From the NCBI GenBank assembly GCA_930367215.1, contig OV884057.1, forward strand, positions 247,282,830 to 247,346,829: a stretch of 64,000 nucleotides of DNA, read 5' to 3'. The number at the start of each line of letters is the position of its first letter. The stretch's first letter is position 1. Made by a program: the position numbers and the translations under genes. This document shows, in pieces, positions 47,064 through 56,349 of this stretch. The stretch is from Pollenia angustigena. Lineage: Eukaryota > Arthropoda > Insecta > Diptera > Polleniidae. A model generated the notes under the pieces. That model did not search any database. It was given only the letters and a program-made list of their open reading frames with translations, and was not told where the DNA came from.

Positions 47064-47265
47064 CCTGCAAATAAAATTAGACCACCTGATCCATTTTGAT
47101 AAAATGGACTACTCCATGGACTGGTCCGATGTAATGCAAGCATGGACCATGTCATTGTTAAAAAGTGTTTGTAATAAGACGACATGTCTTCGTTTTTTAA
47201 CGACTTCAAATCTAATCCTCTTGAGTGTACCATGGAGTAGTTTTAAAACTACTCCTTAGTGGTTC
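47064..47265 (-). mobile_element. M1 MITE, truncated copy
   Basis: CCTGCAAATAAAATTAGACC through GAGTAGTTTTAAAACTACTC, matching 12828-13025. The far end is missing. Confidence 0.75.
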
Positions 47266-47966
47266 ACTATCCATACATCCCTATCGTTTGACAACATTGC
47301 TTTTGTTTTCAAAAAGTAATGCCGCTTATGCTGTAACCACAAAGCATACAGAGATGAAGCTGTAACTGCAGAAATAATTGAACAAAATATTTATTGTCAT
47401 TAATTTTACTTAAATTTTTTGTATAATACAGTTTGTTAAACGAAATGAACAAAACATCAAACAACTTTCCGTTACTAAATAAACAACTTGAGAAAACGTA
47501 GCTACGATCGTCATGCAGATACAATCGATATAAAAAAATACCGAAGTTGACAAACGGAGAAATTTAATAAAAATAATTTTCAAAATCTTCCATTCGGGAA
47601 GTTTTTCCCTAATCCAAACATGTTTACGGCTTATGCATTAACAATGACGAAGAATTATTTATTGAAAAAAGATGTGTAATGAGTCAGACATTGTTTTCAT
47701 CTTGTTATCAATTGTTTAATTTTAATTTGTATGTATAGAAAGGAAAAGAGCTGTAATAAAAAAAATAATAAAATCGCTTTTTAAGAAAAAAATTGCAAAT
47801 TAATAATAACTACAATTAAAGCGACAGATTGGCAAAAACAAAACTCTTTCAAAGCTTATCACAAGGCGAATTTATATTCGCCTTGGCTTATGACTTATCA
47901 AGCTATGTATTGATTTGTCAAGGAAAATTTGTCTTTTAATTGAAAAAGTGAAATATTTATAGAAAA
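47266..47966. other. No gene recognised
   Basis: AT-rich DNA, short ORFs only. Confidence 0.4.
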
Positions 47967-48350
47967 CTAGCTGACCCGGCAAACGTTGTTTTGCCATATA
48001 ACTTATTTCTTTCAGATGTTACATTGTCTGCATGCCAAACTTTAAGAAATCCGGTTGATTAGTTTAAAAGATTGGGTTGGGGGAGCTTTTACCTCTATTG
48101 CCCTATTTCACGCCATAAATAATAATAATTTTAGGCTTAAGTTCTTTCCAGATGTTACACTATTTTCGTGCAAAATTTCAAGCAAATCGGTAGATTTGTT
48201 AAGCAGATATAGGGAGGGGGAGCTTTTACTCCTCTTGCCCTATTCCCTATTTTCTTTCAAATGTTACAGTGCCTGCATGCCAAATTTTAAGAAAACAGGT
48301 TGATTAGCTGATAAGATATAGGGAGGGGGAGCTTATGCCATATTTTGCGC
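47967..48350 (-). mobile_element. Helitron-like 3' end with internal repeats
   Basis: On the minus strand it ends in the hairpin GGCAAA-ACAACG-TTTGCC, GGGTCAG, CTAG, then T. Inward, a block of about 100-150 bp recurs three times (CAGATGTTACA, then TGCCAAA.TTTAAGAAA, then GGGGGAGCTTTTA). The far end is unresolved. It shares its terminus with 6153 and 18355. Confidence 0.6.
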
Positions 48351-48492
48351 CCTCTAGCGATAAAAAATATACTCTACGAACTATTCTCATACCTAACAAA
48401 AACACATACATATTTGTATGGGAATATATAGGAAAATCTAAATGCCATATCTCCGGAACCACTGTATTACCAAAACGACATAATCATACCAT

Positions 48493-48938
48493 CCCAGTAA
48501 AAAACGTTTTCCAGAAGGAGCAGGTTTTAGGTATGAATTCATACCTCAAATCGCTTCAAACCTGCTGATGGGATGCCTGATTTTTGTATGGAGTGATCCC
48601 GGTTTGGAGGACTATATTCTGCTGACAAAAAGCGCTTCATTTAACATGCAAACAAAGCACTCCTAAAGGGCTTTTTTAAGGGCAAATATATAAATATATT
48701 CACTAATGTTTTGCTTTTACTTGTTTAAATGGCTTTTTTCAATAATTTTCGTAAACCATAATATATTTTAATTTTTCTAAAACCTTCTTCATTGTCAGCA
48801 CTTAAAATCAGCACTAAAATATCAGCTTTTTTATATTTTATTCTTTATCATTCACTGCTGTATAAGCTCTCTTATTGAAGCGCTCGATTATTTGCTTTTT
48901 CTCTTAAGTTTCAAAAAACCCAAATTTTTTTTACTGGG
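48493..48938. mobile_element. CCCAGT-ended MITE, 446 bp, 2-bp flank AT
   Basis: Ends CCCAGTAAAAAACG and TTTTTACTGGG, with AT immediately outside both. The interior matches 36848-37280 in reverse. Confidence 0.85.
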
Positions 48939-48941
48939 ATA

Positions 48942-49140
48942 AAGCTCAAATTAAACGTGACTTAAACATAATGCCACAGCCGTAATGGCGAATTTAGAAA
49001 CCAAAATTGAATTGGTTTGTATGGTATGTTTATGTCGTTTTGGTAATACAGTTTTGGAGTGGTTATGTCACGTCTAATTGTACCTTAAATTCGGCTTTAC
49101 GGATGTGGTATTATGTTTATGTCACGTCTAATTTGAGCTT
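48942..49140. mobile_element. ACGTGACA-family MITE, 199 bp
   Basis: Ends AAGCTCAAATTAAACGTGAC and the inverse of AAGCTCAAATTAGACGTGAC, continuing as inverted arms through ATAATRCCACAKCCGTAA. The interior TATGTTTATGTCGTTTTGG is shared with 14270-14290. It abuts the preceding MITE. Confidence 0.85.
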
Positions 49141-49569
49141 AATTGATACCACAAAACTTTTTAACAAAAAAAAAAAAAAATACATACATATTTTTTGTTT
49201 TTTGAGTTACTTTGTTTTCAATAATATTTGACTTAATCTGTTTTAACAAAAAAAAGCCACCAAAAATTTTTTACAAAACAAAACCTGTACGATCGTGCTG
49301 TGGTCTAGCAACAACAACAATACTAGTGAAAAGCGTTTGTTTGCTCATTTCAAGGGGAATTGGATACTAGGTGTCCTAATTAGCCTACCTCATCATCAGT
49401 TGTGCAATGGCGAATTGGCAATTAAAGTCCGAAGTGTCAAAAATTATTAATGTGTTTTTGTTGGCTTACATCAAAATTCTTAAAATTTAAAAATTGTGCA
49501 AGAGAAAATAAACAATTAAAATTAAGCAAACAAAAAGAAAAAGTATTCAGTCAAACACTTGCTACACAC
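49141..49569. other. No gene recognised
   Basis: A run at 49166-49180 and an ACAACAACAACAAT microsatellite near 49307. No element bounded. Confidence 0.4.
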
Positions 49570-49846
49570 GGCCACACGTTCAAGTTGTTATTGATAGTCT
49601 TTTACATATGTATACTGCTTGTCAAAATTAGCATAAATTGAAAGCTGTGACGTAGGCTGCACTCAATTTGTAAGCAATTTACTTCCGAGATGTCAACAAC
49701 AACAGAGACAAACTTGTACTCAGCTGTTAAATTGAAAGTAAATTGCCATCTCGTGGTCAATTTAAAAAGTGTGAGTGTGTTAGTAAAAAACTGAGAGTGT
49801 ATTGCAAATTGAAAGGAATTGAAAGGCAAAACTTGATCGTGTGGCC
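49570..49846. mobile_element. MITE, 277 bp, GGCCACACG ends
   Basis: Ends GGCCACACGTTCAAGTT and the inverse of GGCCACACGATCAAGTT, one mismatch in 17. The interior GTGTTAGTAAAAAACTGAGAG resembles the interior of the element ending at 54526. Confidence 0.8.
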
Positions 49847-50087
49847 ACCAAGTTAGTTAGATGTTTTTGACTGATGGGTAAAGTTGTACCAGGCGAATTG
49901 GGAATTTTTTTTGTTGTTGTGGCGATAGGGCCACCTAGTTTTCAATTGACTTTGACTCATTGCTTCATTAATGAGCATTAAATATATTACTAGTAAGACG
50001 ACCGGTAATGATGACAGATATATTGGGTAAAGTTTCTATTAGTTTATTAAGAGCAAAATGAAAAATGTGACCGACCGTGAGTGCCCA

Positions 50088-50215
50088 AGTAGGCTAGCTG
50101 GTAGTCAGCTTGTCTATCAACGCCGGAGTTGCCGGTTCGATTCCCAACAGAGACTCTGGTTTCTTTCCTGCAGACAAGCGTAGAGCTTCGCGGGATTAGC
50201 TTAGGGAATTTAAAA
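50088..50215 (+). mobile_element. tRNA-like SINE head or tRNA pseudogene
   Basis: GTAGGCTAGCTGGTAGTCAGC resembles a tRNA D arm and A box. GGTTCGATTCC, 45 bases on, is an exact B box. Arms do not fold into a full cloverleaf and the anticodon stem is poor, so it is not a functional tRNA. The downstream sequence ends in CT-rich repeats. Confidence 0.5.
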
Positions 50216-50319
50216 ATATAACATTATGTACATGTGATTTTATCTTTCCCTCTCTAACTAATTAATTCTCTCTCTGGCTCATTAATTCAATATAAAATTG
50301 TTGCAAGTGAGTTAGTAAC

Positions 50320-50632
50320 TACCCGTCTCCACCATCCATCAACTTTATTACAACAGCATGTCGCACATGAATTTTACTCGTGTAGACTGTTCATGTTCAT
50401 GTTTCGTCCATGTGCTGCCATCGTTGCCTAAACATTCGTCTAAGCATCCATGTGCGCCATTATGTTGGCCATACAGTGTATTTTCGCACAACAACAAAAA
50501 TTATGGTCAATCAGAACATGAACATCAACACGTATTCGCCACATACAAGAACATGAACAAATTAATACCGTTGCTCTGCCGGCGTTATGGTCATGTCACG
50601 TTCTAATCGAAAGCGCATGGAGACGTGGGGTT
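50320..50632 (+). mobile_element. CCGTCTCCA-ended MITE A, left (uninterrupted) copy
   Basis: From CTACCCGTCTCCACCATCC to CATGGAGACGTGGGG. The same sequence lies reversed at 55008-55735 with an insertion. CATGTTCATGTT and GTTCATG motifs abound inside. Directly abuts element B. Confidence 0.7.
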
Positions 50633-50761
50633 ACATAGCGTTTACATTTGACAGTACTGGCAAGACAGTAAGAAAAAAAACATTAGTTTCCAAAAACACT
50701 ACTATCTGTCTTCGTGACGTAGGCGTCCAGACAGTAGCTAAGACAGTTCACTTTTAAACAT

Positions 50762-50968
50762 ATGTCAAACGTGAATGTTGCTGTTAAAGTCCAGCTAAAC
50801 GAGTTTAACATGAACTAAACAAGCTTATAAACAGTTTATAATAACTTTATTGTGTTAACAAACATAACACTTAACTAAAATATAAAAAATTGAAGCAATA
50901 TACGTTTAATTTTTTTTACATTTTGATTTTTTCCCCCTTTTGCTAACAAAACTTCAGATTATTGTTAG
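50762..50968 (+). repeat. 207-bp direct repeat, first copy
   Basis: Same as 54180-54386, with no difference seen (ATATGTCAAACGTGAATG to CAGATTATTGTTA). The first copy is followed by a second AGTTCACTTTTAAACATAT, the same sequence that precedes it. This implies a tandem duplication into which element C later inserted. Confidence 0.85.
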
Positions 50969-51145
50969 CAGTTCACTTTTAAACATATCGTCGTGCCGAA
51001 GTTATCTTGCCGTATATCACAAAAATTGTTTTTTGGGAAATCGAATCTTAAGGTTAAAATTTGTATACACAAAAATGTACGTGAAAAAAATCGTCCAATA
51101 TTTTTGTCAGATATTGTGTTTGAAGTTCTTTATCGATTTATGTAA

Positions 51146-51518
51146 AATAATTAGTATTGTGGTTATTTTGTTGAACTATTTATGGTTTTTAATCCAAATT
51201 TTTAATATTTTTAATTAGGCTTAAGTTCATGAAATTTAATTTTTTATTAAATTATTTTTGTGAAGAAAGGAATTTTACAACATGAAAATTAATTAAAATT
51301 GTTATTGATAATCTTTCATTCTTGACGTGGCTCGGGCTCGAACCCTGGCCGGCAGGTTACCATGACATGTTTCGATCGCAACCACTCGATCTCCTCAGAT
51401 GGATTTGCCGTCTTACACTCGCAGCCATCGACGACTGCTGACGTCACTAGTCAAACATCAATCCTTAAACCAAATTGTATTTTAACATTTGGTAGATCGA
51501 AATTTGCTTTCCTGAATG
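51146..51518 (-). mobile_element. tRNA-derived SINE, copy 1
   Basis: Read on the minus strand: a D-arm-like GAGTGGTTGCGATCG, then GGGTTCGAGCCC (B box), then a tail with ATTATCAATAACA and TTGTAAAATTCCTTTCTTC. Apparently identical over 373 bp to 51708-52080. The CGAGTGGTT core resembles Ser/Leu tRNA D arms. Confidence 0.65.
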
Positions 51519-51707
51519 ATTATCCATCTTAATTGATTTTACATGTTTTTTCCTTTACTTCTGTTTTTTCGTACTTTCGTCAAGAATTTTTCTTGAAGTC
51601 CAAGTACATTTTTTGTTTTTTCACTTTGTCTTTCTCTTTTCTGTTGACCTTTTTCAGCACAACTTGAAGGACAAATGTACACATAGAGCTCGTGCCTTAG
51701 CTTTAAC

Positions 51708-52080
51708 AATAATTAGTATTGTGGTTATTTTGTTGAACTATTTATGGTTTTTAATCCAAATTTTTAATATTTTTAATTAGGCTTAAGTTCATGAAATTTA
51801 ATTTTTTATTAAATTATTTTTGTGAAGAAAGGAATTTTACAACATGAAAATTAATTAAAATTGTTATTGATAATCTTTCATTCTTGACGTGGCTCGGGCT
51901 CGAACCCTGGCCGGCAGGTTACCATGACATGTTTCGATCGCAACCACTCGATCTCCTCAGATGGATTTGCCGTCTTACACTCGCAGCCATCGACGACTGC
52001 TGACGTCACTAGTCAAACATCAATCCTTAAACCAAATTGTATTTTAACATTTGGTAGATCGAAATTTGCTTTCCTGAATG
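51708..52080 (-). mobile_element. tRNA-derived SINE, copy 2
   Basis: Direct 373-bp copy of 51146-51518 at an offset of 562, with no difference seen. It forms the left arm and spacer of the foldback. Confidence 0.7.
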
Positions 52081-52320
52081 TCATGGTAACCTGCCGGTCA
52101 GGGTTCGAGCCCGAGCCACGTCAAGAATGAAAGATTATCAATAACAATTTTAATTAATTTTCATGTTGTAAAATTCCTTTCTTCACAAAAATAATTTAAT
52201 AAAAAATTAAATTTCATGAACTTAAGCCTAATTAAAAATATTAAAAATTTGGATTAAAAACCATAAATAGTTCAACAAAATAACCACAATACTAATTATT
52301 GTTAAAGCTAAGGCACGAGC
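52081..52320 (+). mobile_element. tRNA-derived SINE, inverted copy lacking its head
   Basis: Starts TCATGGTAACCTGCCGG and keeps the B box GGTTCGAGCCC and the tail, but not the A-box half. Confidence 0.7.
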
Positions 52321-52638
52321 TCTATGTGTACATTTATGTAAAAATATCTAAAGTCATGGAACCAAATTTTTAAGTTATAGCCATTATCTCGTCCGAAAAA
52401 ATTTTTCAATTTTGTCGTATACGCCACTTTTTGCGATATATTTTTTAGTTTGTATGATATAAGTCAAAATAGGGTATTAAAGACCTACATTCACGTGTTT
52501 TACCAATATTGAAAATTAAGTTATAATAATTTTCGAAACGAAAATTTATGTAAGTGACAATTATATTTATGTATAGTTATAGTTTTTTATTATCGAATTT
52601 CCTTATGTATGAATAATTTTAAGGTTTATTATTACTTA

Positions 52639-53749
52639 AGGGTGGTCTAACTGTGAGTCACACCGTAACGTAAAATTTTTGTCCAACTTAATTTGACATT
52701 TCTTGGTATCAGTGCTAAATTCAACCATGGAGAGGAGCAGCACTGAGCAGCGCGTTAAGATTGCTGAAGCCTTTTACGAAAATGGGCATTCAAAACAAAA
52801 ATACATTTTGTGCACATCTTGATGTTTTCGTTCACCATAATCGATCAAATGTGTCCACAATCGGAATAATTGTGGGCAATTTTAAGCAAACCGGCTCTGT
52901 AGGAAATGTGAAAACGCCTGTGCAAGTTAATATATGGCATACCATCTCTTAATGTAACATTATTTTTAGCAACACTTGCAAGACATTTCTGCTGACGTCG
53001 TGATTTCCCACGTTGTTGCATTGGGTTAAATTAAATGTTATTTGAACCTCTCTTTTAGTTCCCACGATGTGACGATAATCGCAATGATAAATATAAAGCA
53101 TAATTATGCTTCTTGCTTTTAAAAATGATTAGATTTAAATTAGATTTAAATTGGACAACGGTTCGAACAGAACCTAAGAATTGTAATCTACCGTTTAAGA
53201 AATTTCAAAAATAAATAAATGTATTTTTTTTTAATAAATAAACGGGAAGAAATAATAATTTGCATGCATGCTTGGTGCGGTTTATGGCCAGGCGGCATCA
53301 ACGAGCTTTACTTCTTCAAAAATGAGGTATGCCAAGCAGTTACTGTGAATGGTGTTCGCTATCGCGACGATAAGTAGTTCGAAAATAATGTGTCGCACGG
53401 CCAACAAAACAATGGCTCTATATGATTTGACACCGTTGGCCTTCTTTCTTTGGTAATATTTAAAATAAAAAGTGTACGTCAATAAGCCAAGAACAATTCA
53501 AGAGCTAAAGGATTAGATAATTTGACACACTAAGGACATTGAATCTCAATTATGTCTCAGAGGCATTGAAAATATGGACCATACGACAAAGGTATGCTAG
53601 CCGCGACGGGCATTTGGCCGATATTTTGTCTCACACATAGTTGTCATAGATCCTTCTTTATAATAATAAAAAAAAAATCAGATAATTCTCTAAAAACTTT
53701 TTGTTTTATTCACAATTAACATTGTGCATCATGGTTGGACCACCCTGAA
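52639..53749 (+). mobile_element. Mariner element, about 1.1 kb, decayed
   Basis: Left end AGGGTGGTCTAAC and the inverse of the right end, CAGGGTGGTCCAAC. A TA lies at 52637-52638; the right TA is ambiguous, so the end is good to a few bases. It contains a broken plus-strand transposase and sits inside element C. Confidence 0.8.
52727..53640 (+). pseudogene. Mariner-type transposase pseudogene
   Basis: Starts MERSSTEQRVKIAEAFYENG, a mariner N-terminal helix-turn-helix. After a frameshift it keeps HHNRSNVSTIGIIVGNFKQ and GSVGNVKTP, the second DNA-binding helix region, unlike the other two mariners. A deletion follows, then WCGLWPGG, NGVRYRD, a stop, traces of the DLTPLAFFLW box and a degenerate C-terminus. 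The second catalytic motif (QQDGATC) is lost. Inactive through stops, shifts and deletions. Confidence 0.85.
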
Positions 53750-54179
53750 TATTTAACCTTTAATTGCTTAAAAATAAAGAAAATTTAGGCAATATAGCAA
53801 TAATTCCATTAATATAAAAAGCATATAAAACGAAAAATGTTAAAATAACAGTAATATAATTAATAAAGTCTCTTTTTTGTAACTTGCCTAATTTACTTTG
53901 TTCACATACAATAAGATAACGCAAGATTTTTTTAATTGAAAGTTTTCATACGTTTTTTGTCGTACATCCACAATTATGCTACATACGATATTATAACGTA
54001 TTAAATTTTTCGCAAAAGTGGATATACAACAAAATAGCTTCGTAATATCTCATTAACCATAAGAGATAGAGACGTGAGGATAGCGCAAATTGATAGATCT
54101 GTTAAATTTACCATAGGAAATGGTCTTATCTCATTTTTTTCGATTTTGTGATATACGACAAGATAACTCCGGAACGACG

Positions 54180-54386
54180 ATATGTCAAACGTGAATGTTG
54201 CTGTTAAAGTCCAGCTAAACGAGTTTAACATGAACTAAACAAGCTTATAAACAGTTTATAATAACTTTATTGTGTTAACAAACATAACACTTAACTAAAA
54301 TATAAAAAATTGAAGCAATATACGTTTAATTTTTTTTACATTTTGATTTTTTCCCCCTTTTGCTAACAAAACTTCAGATTATTGTT
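54180..54386 (+). repeat. 207-bp direct repeat, second copy
   Basis: See 50762-50968. Starts at the ATAT that ends element C and continues into the right end of MITE B. Confidence 0.85.
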
Positions 54387-54526
54387 AATCACTGTCCAAT
54401 TTGTCTGTCTGCAAAATTTGCTAGACAGTAGACAAGACAGTTGGAAAAGTGTGCATGTATTAGTAAAAAAAGTTTGTATGTATTGCTACTGTCTTGCCAG
54501 TACTGGCAAATGTAAACGCTATGTAT

Positions 54527-55007
54527 AATTGTTTTTTTAGTTTTTATTCATTTCTTGTAGGGTTAGTATGTGTACAAAACCACTACAATTGTACTGTTTT
54601 AAAACGAAAATCACATGTTGAAATCAGGAGGTGGGCTCTTTAGGCCAGCTGTTCACAGTGTTTATCGCTGTGTTGGAAGTCTATTATGGCTTGCATTTTG
54701 TTCCGCCGTCGCTTTAATCGAAATTATACAATGTCAACTCGGAGTTTTTCGTACTGTTCTTAATGATTTTAAAATTTCCGATGTGAAAAATTCTTAAGTT
54801 AGTCGTCTGTATTTTTCTTAATTTTAATATTTTTGGTATTATTTAATCCAATTTTATCACAAAACTTCTTACGGTTTTATTTTTAAACCGGTCAATTTAA
54901 ACTCGAAAGTTGACAATGTTGCTGTTAAATGCGAATTAAATTTTAAGACATGCTTTAAAGCGAATTAGCAGTTTTGACATACCAATTGGCCCTTTTTGAT
55001 AACCCCA
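54527..55007. other. No gene recognised
   Basis: AT-rich spacer between MITE B and the reversed MITE A, absent from the left side where A and B abut. A 60-codon ORF (54615-54797) has no signature. Confidence 0.4.
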
Positions 55008-55735
55008 CTTCTCCATGAGCTTTCGATTAGAATATGACATGACCATTACCCGTTCGATTGGCATTTGCAATGATAATCAATAAATCGCAAAGCCAATCGC
55101 CATCTCTGATGGAAGCACAGCTGAGTGCTATCGGATAGTGGAAAGTTCCGTAGATATACGGAACAGCTGCAAATGCAGTCGCGGACAATCAGCGGTTCCG
55201 GGAGGAGAGTCTCAGAGGGTTTTCGGGTGGCGCCGGACTCCTAACAAGTTCTGAGTGCCAATGATACTCGGAACGTCAAGGCGAGAGATTGGCGCCTTCA
55301 AATAACCAATTGCCACCAACAGCCCGCAGATGCAGAAGCCCAATCAGCTACTCATCTTAAAACAAATGATTACCGAAACCTCAAACAATGTAAATGATTG
55401 AGGCCCTATGCTCCTTATAGGAACTAAAGGAACCAATATGTATATATAACGCGGGCAGAGCAACGGTATTAATTTGTTCATGTTCTTGTATGTGGCGAAT
55501 AGGTGTTAATGTTCATGTTCTGATTGACTACAATTTTTGTTGTTGTGCGTTTGGTTGTATACAGAAAATACATTGTATGGCCAACATCATGGCGCACATG
55601 AATGCTAAGACGAATGTTTAGGCAGCCATGGCAGCACATGGATGAAACATGAACATGAACAGTCTACACGAGTAGAATTCATGTGCGACATGCTGTTCTT
55701 ACCAAGTTGATGGATGGTGGAGACGGGTAGTAAAT
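55008..55735 (-). mobile_element. CCGTCTCCA-ended MITE A, reversed copy with insertion
   Basis: AACCCCACTTCTCCATG to GGTGGAGACGGGTAG, the reverse of 50320-50632. Interrupted at about 55039-55447. The two inverted A copies frame the nested block. Confidence 0.75.
55039..55447. mobile_element. GC-richer insertion in MITE A, unclassified
   Basis: About 400 bp, visibly richer in G+C than its surroundings (GGTTCCGGGAGGAGAG, GGGTGGCGCCGGACTCC). Ends TATATATAA. The uninterrupted MITE reads CATAACGCCGGCAGAGC at this point. An AT-rich tail would suit a retroelement (LINE 3' end or SINE), but I see no diagnostic motif. Confidence 0.45.
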
Positions 55736-56340
55736 AAACAAAGACATACATTGTGAAATAAACAAGTGGCAGCTCTTCGCCAGATGACGATTTTTTCTCT
55801 TGCATTGTTTGTCTAGGTTTATGTCAAAGTTATGTTTATGTTTACAAAAAGTCCACGTTTTGTATTTTATTAAAGTTTTTGGTAATTTTAAACTAAAATA
55901 AATAAGATATTGACCCTAATTAAATAAAAATTGGCTAACAATTTATTTATTTTATCACGTTCAGCGGCACAATTTGATTTTTGTTTAAAGTGTTTTTGAC
56001 GTAAACGGTGATATAATTTCCATTTTTGTTGTAATGTTGTATTTGTTGCCGTAAAGATCCCACCTGCTTATTCCACCATGATACACACTAGCTTATTTTT
56101 GCAGCATAACTCTTACACCAACAAAATACATGTCGCTATTTGTTTTTGTAGAACTGAGGTCACTTTTATAAGTATATTCTGATACATTCTACAAAAACAG
56201 AACCCTACAGAATGTTTGTTACTTGGGTTGTGTACCAATATACAAACACTAAAAAAGGGGTTAGGCGGTAAAGGGAGGCTTAGACGGAAATAAAAGTCGT
56301 ACGAATTTAGATGAAAACTATAGTGTAAACATTTTCAGAA
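55736..56340. other. No gene recognised
   Basis: AT-rich DNA, nothing bounded. Confidence 0.4.
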
Positions 56341-56349
56341 GATAATAAC

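Larger units (their letters stand above)
51673..52335. repeat. SINE foldback: 258-bp inverted arms around a 147-bp spacer
   Basis: Arm 51673-51930 is the reverse complement of 52078-52335, with one difference seen (CCTGGCCGG versus CCTGACCGG). The spacer 51931-52077 holds the SINE head of the minus copy. The arms include the SINE tail, the flank TTTAACAATAATTAG and the outer AAATGTACACATAGAGCTCG. Confidence 0.85.
50989..54179. mobile_element. TIR element C, 3191 bp with nested content
   Basis: Ends CGTCGTGCCGAAGTTATC and the inverse of CGTCGTTCCGGAGTTATC, continuing to TATATCACAAAA (about 36 bp, few mismatches). ATAT flanks both sides (50985-50988, 54180-54183), suggesting a 4-bp target. A subterminal relative of the TIR recurs at 54015-54050. 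Contains the SINE foldback and a mariner; no own transposase recognised. Confidence 0.65.
50633..54526. mobile_element. MITE B, split by a tandem duplication and a 3.2-kb insertion
   Basis: The left end CATAGCGTTTACATTTG then CAGTACTGGCAAGACAGTA is inverted at the right end (TACTGTCTTGCCAGTACTGG, then CAAATGTAAACGCTATG). Without element C and one copy of the 207-bp repeat it is a small MITE. CAGTAGMYAAGACAGTT occurs on both sides. Confidence 0.65.

Noticed and set aside
46883..47233. 116-codon minus ORF
   Set aside because: It crosses the ends of a 151-bp MITE and an M1 MITE, so it is assembled from repeat sequence.
50762..54386. 207-bp identical direct repeats as LTRs of a retrotransposon
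   Set aside because: Ends are not TG...CA, no primer-binding site or polypurine tract, and the interior is explained by element C, SINEs and a mariner.
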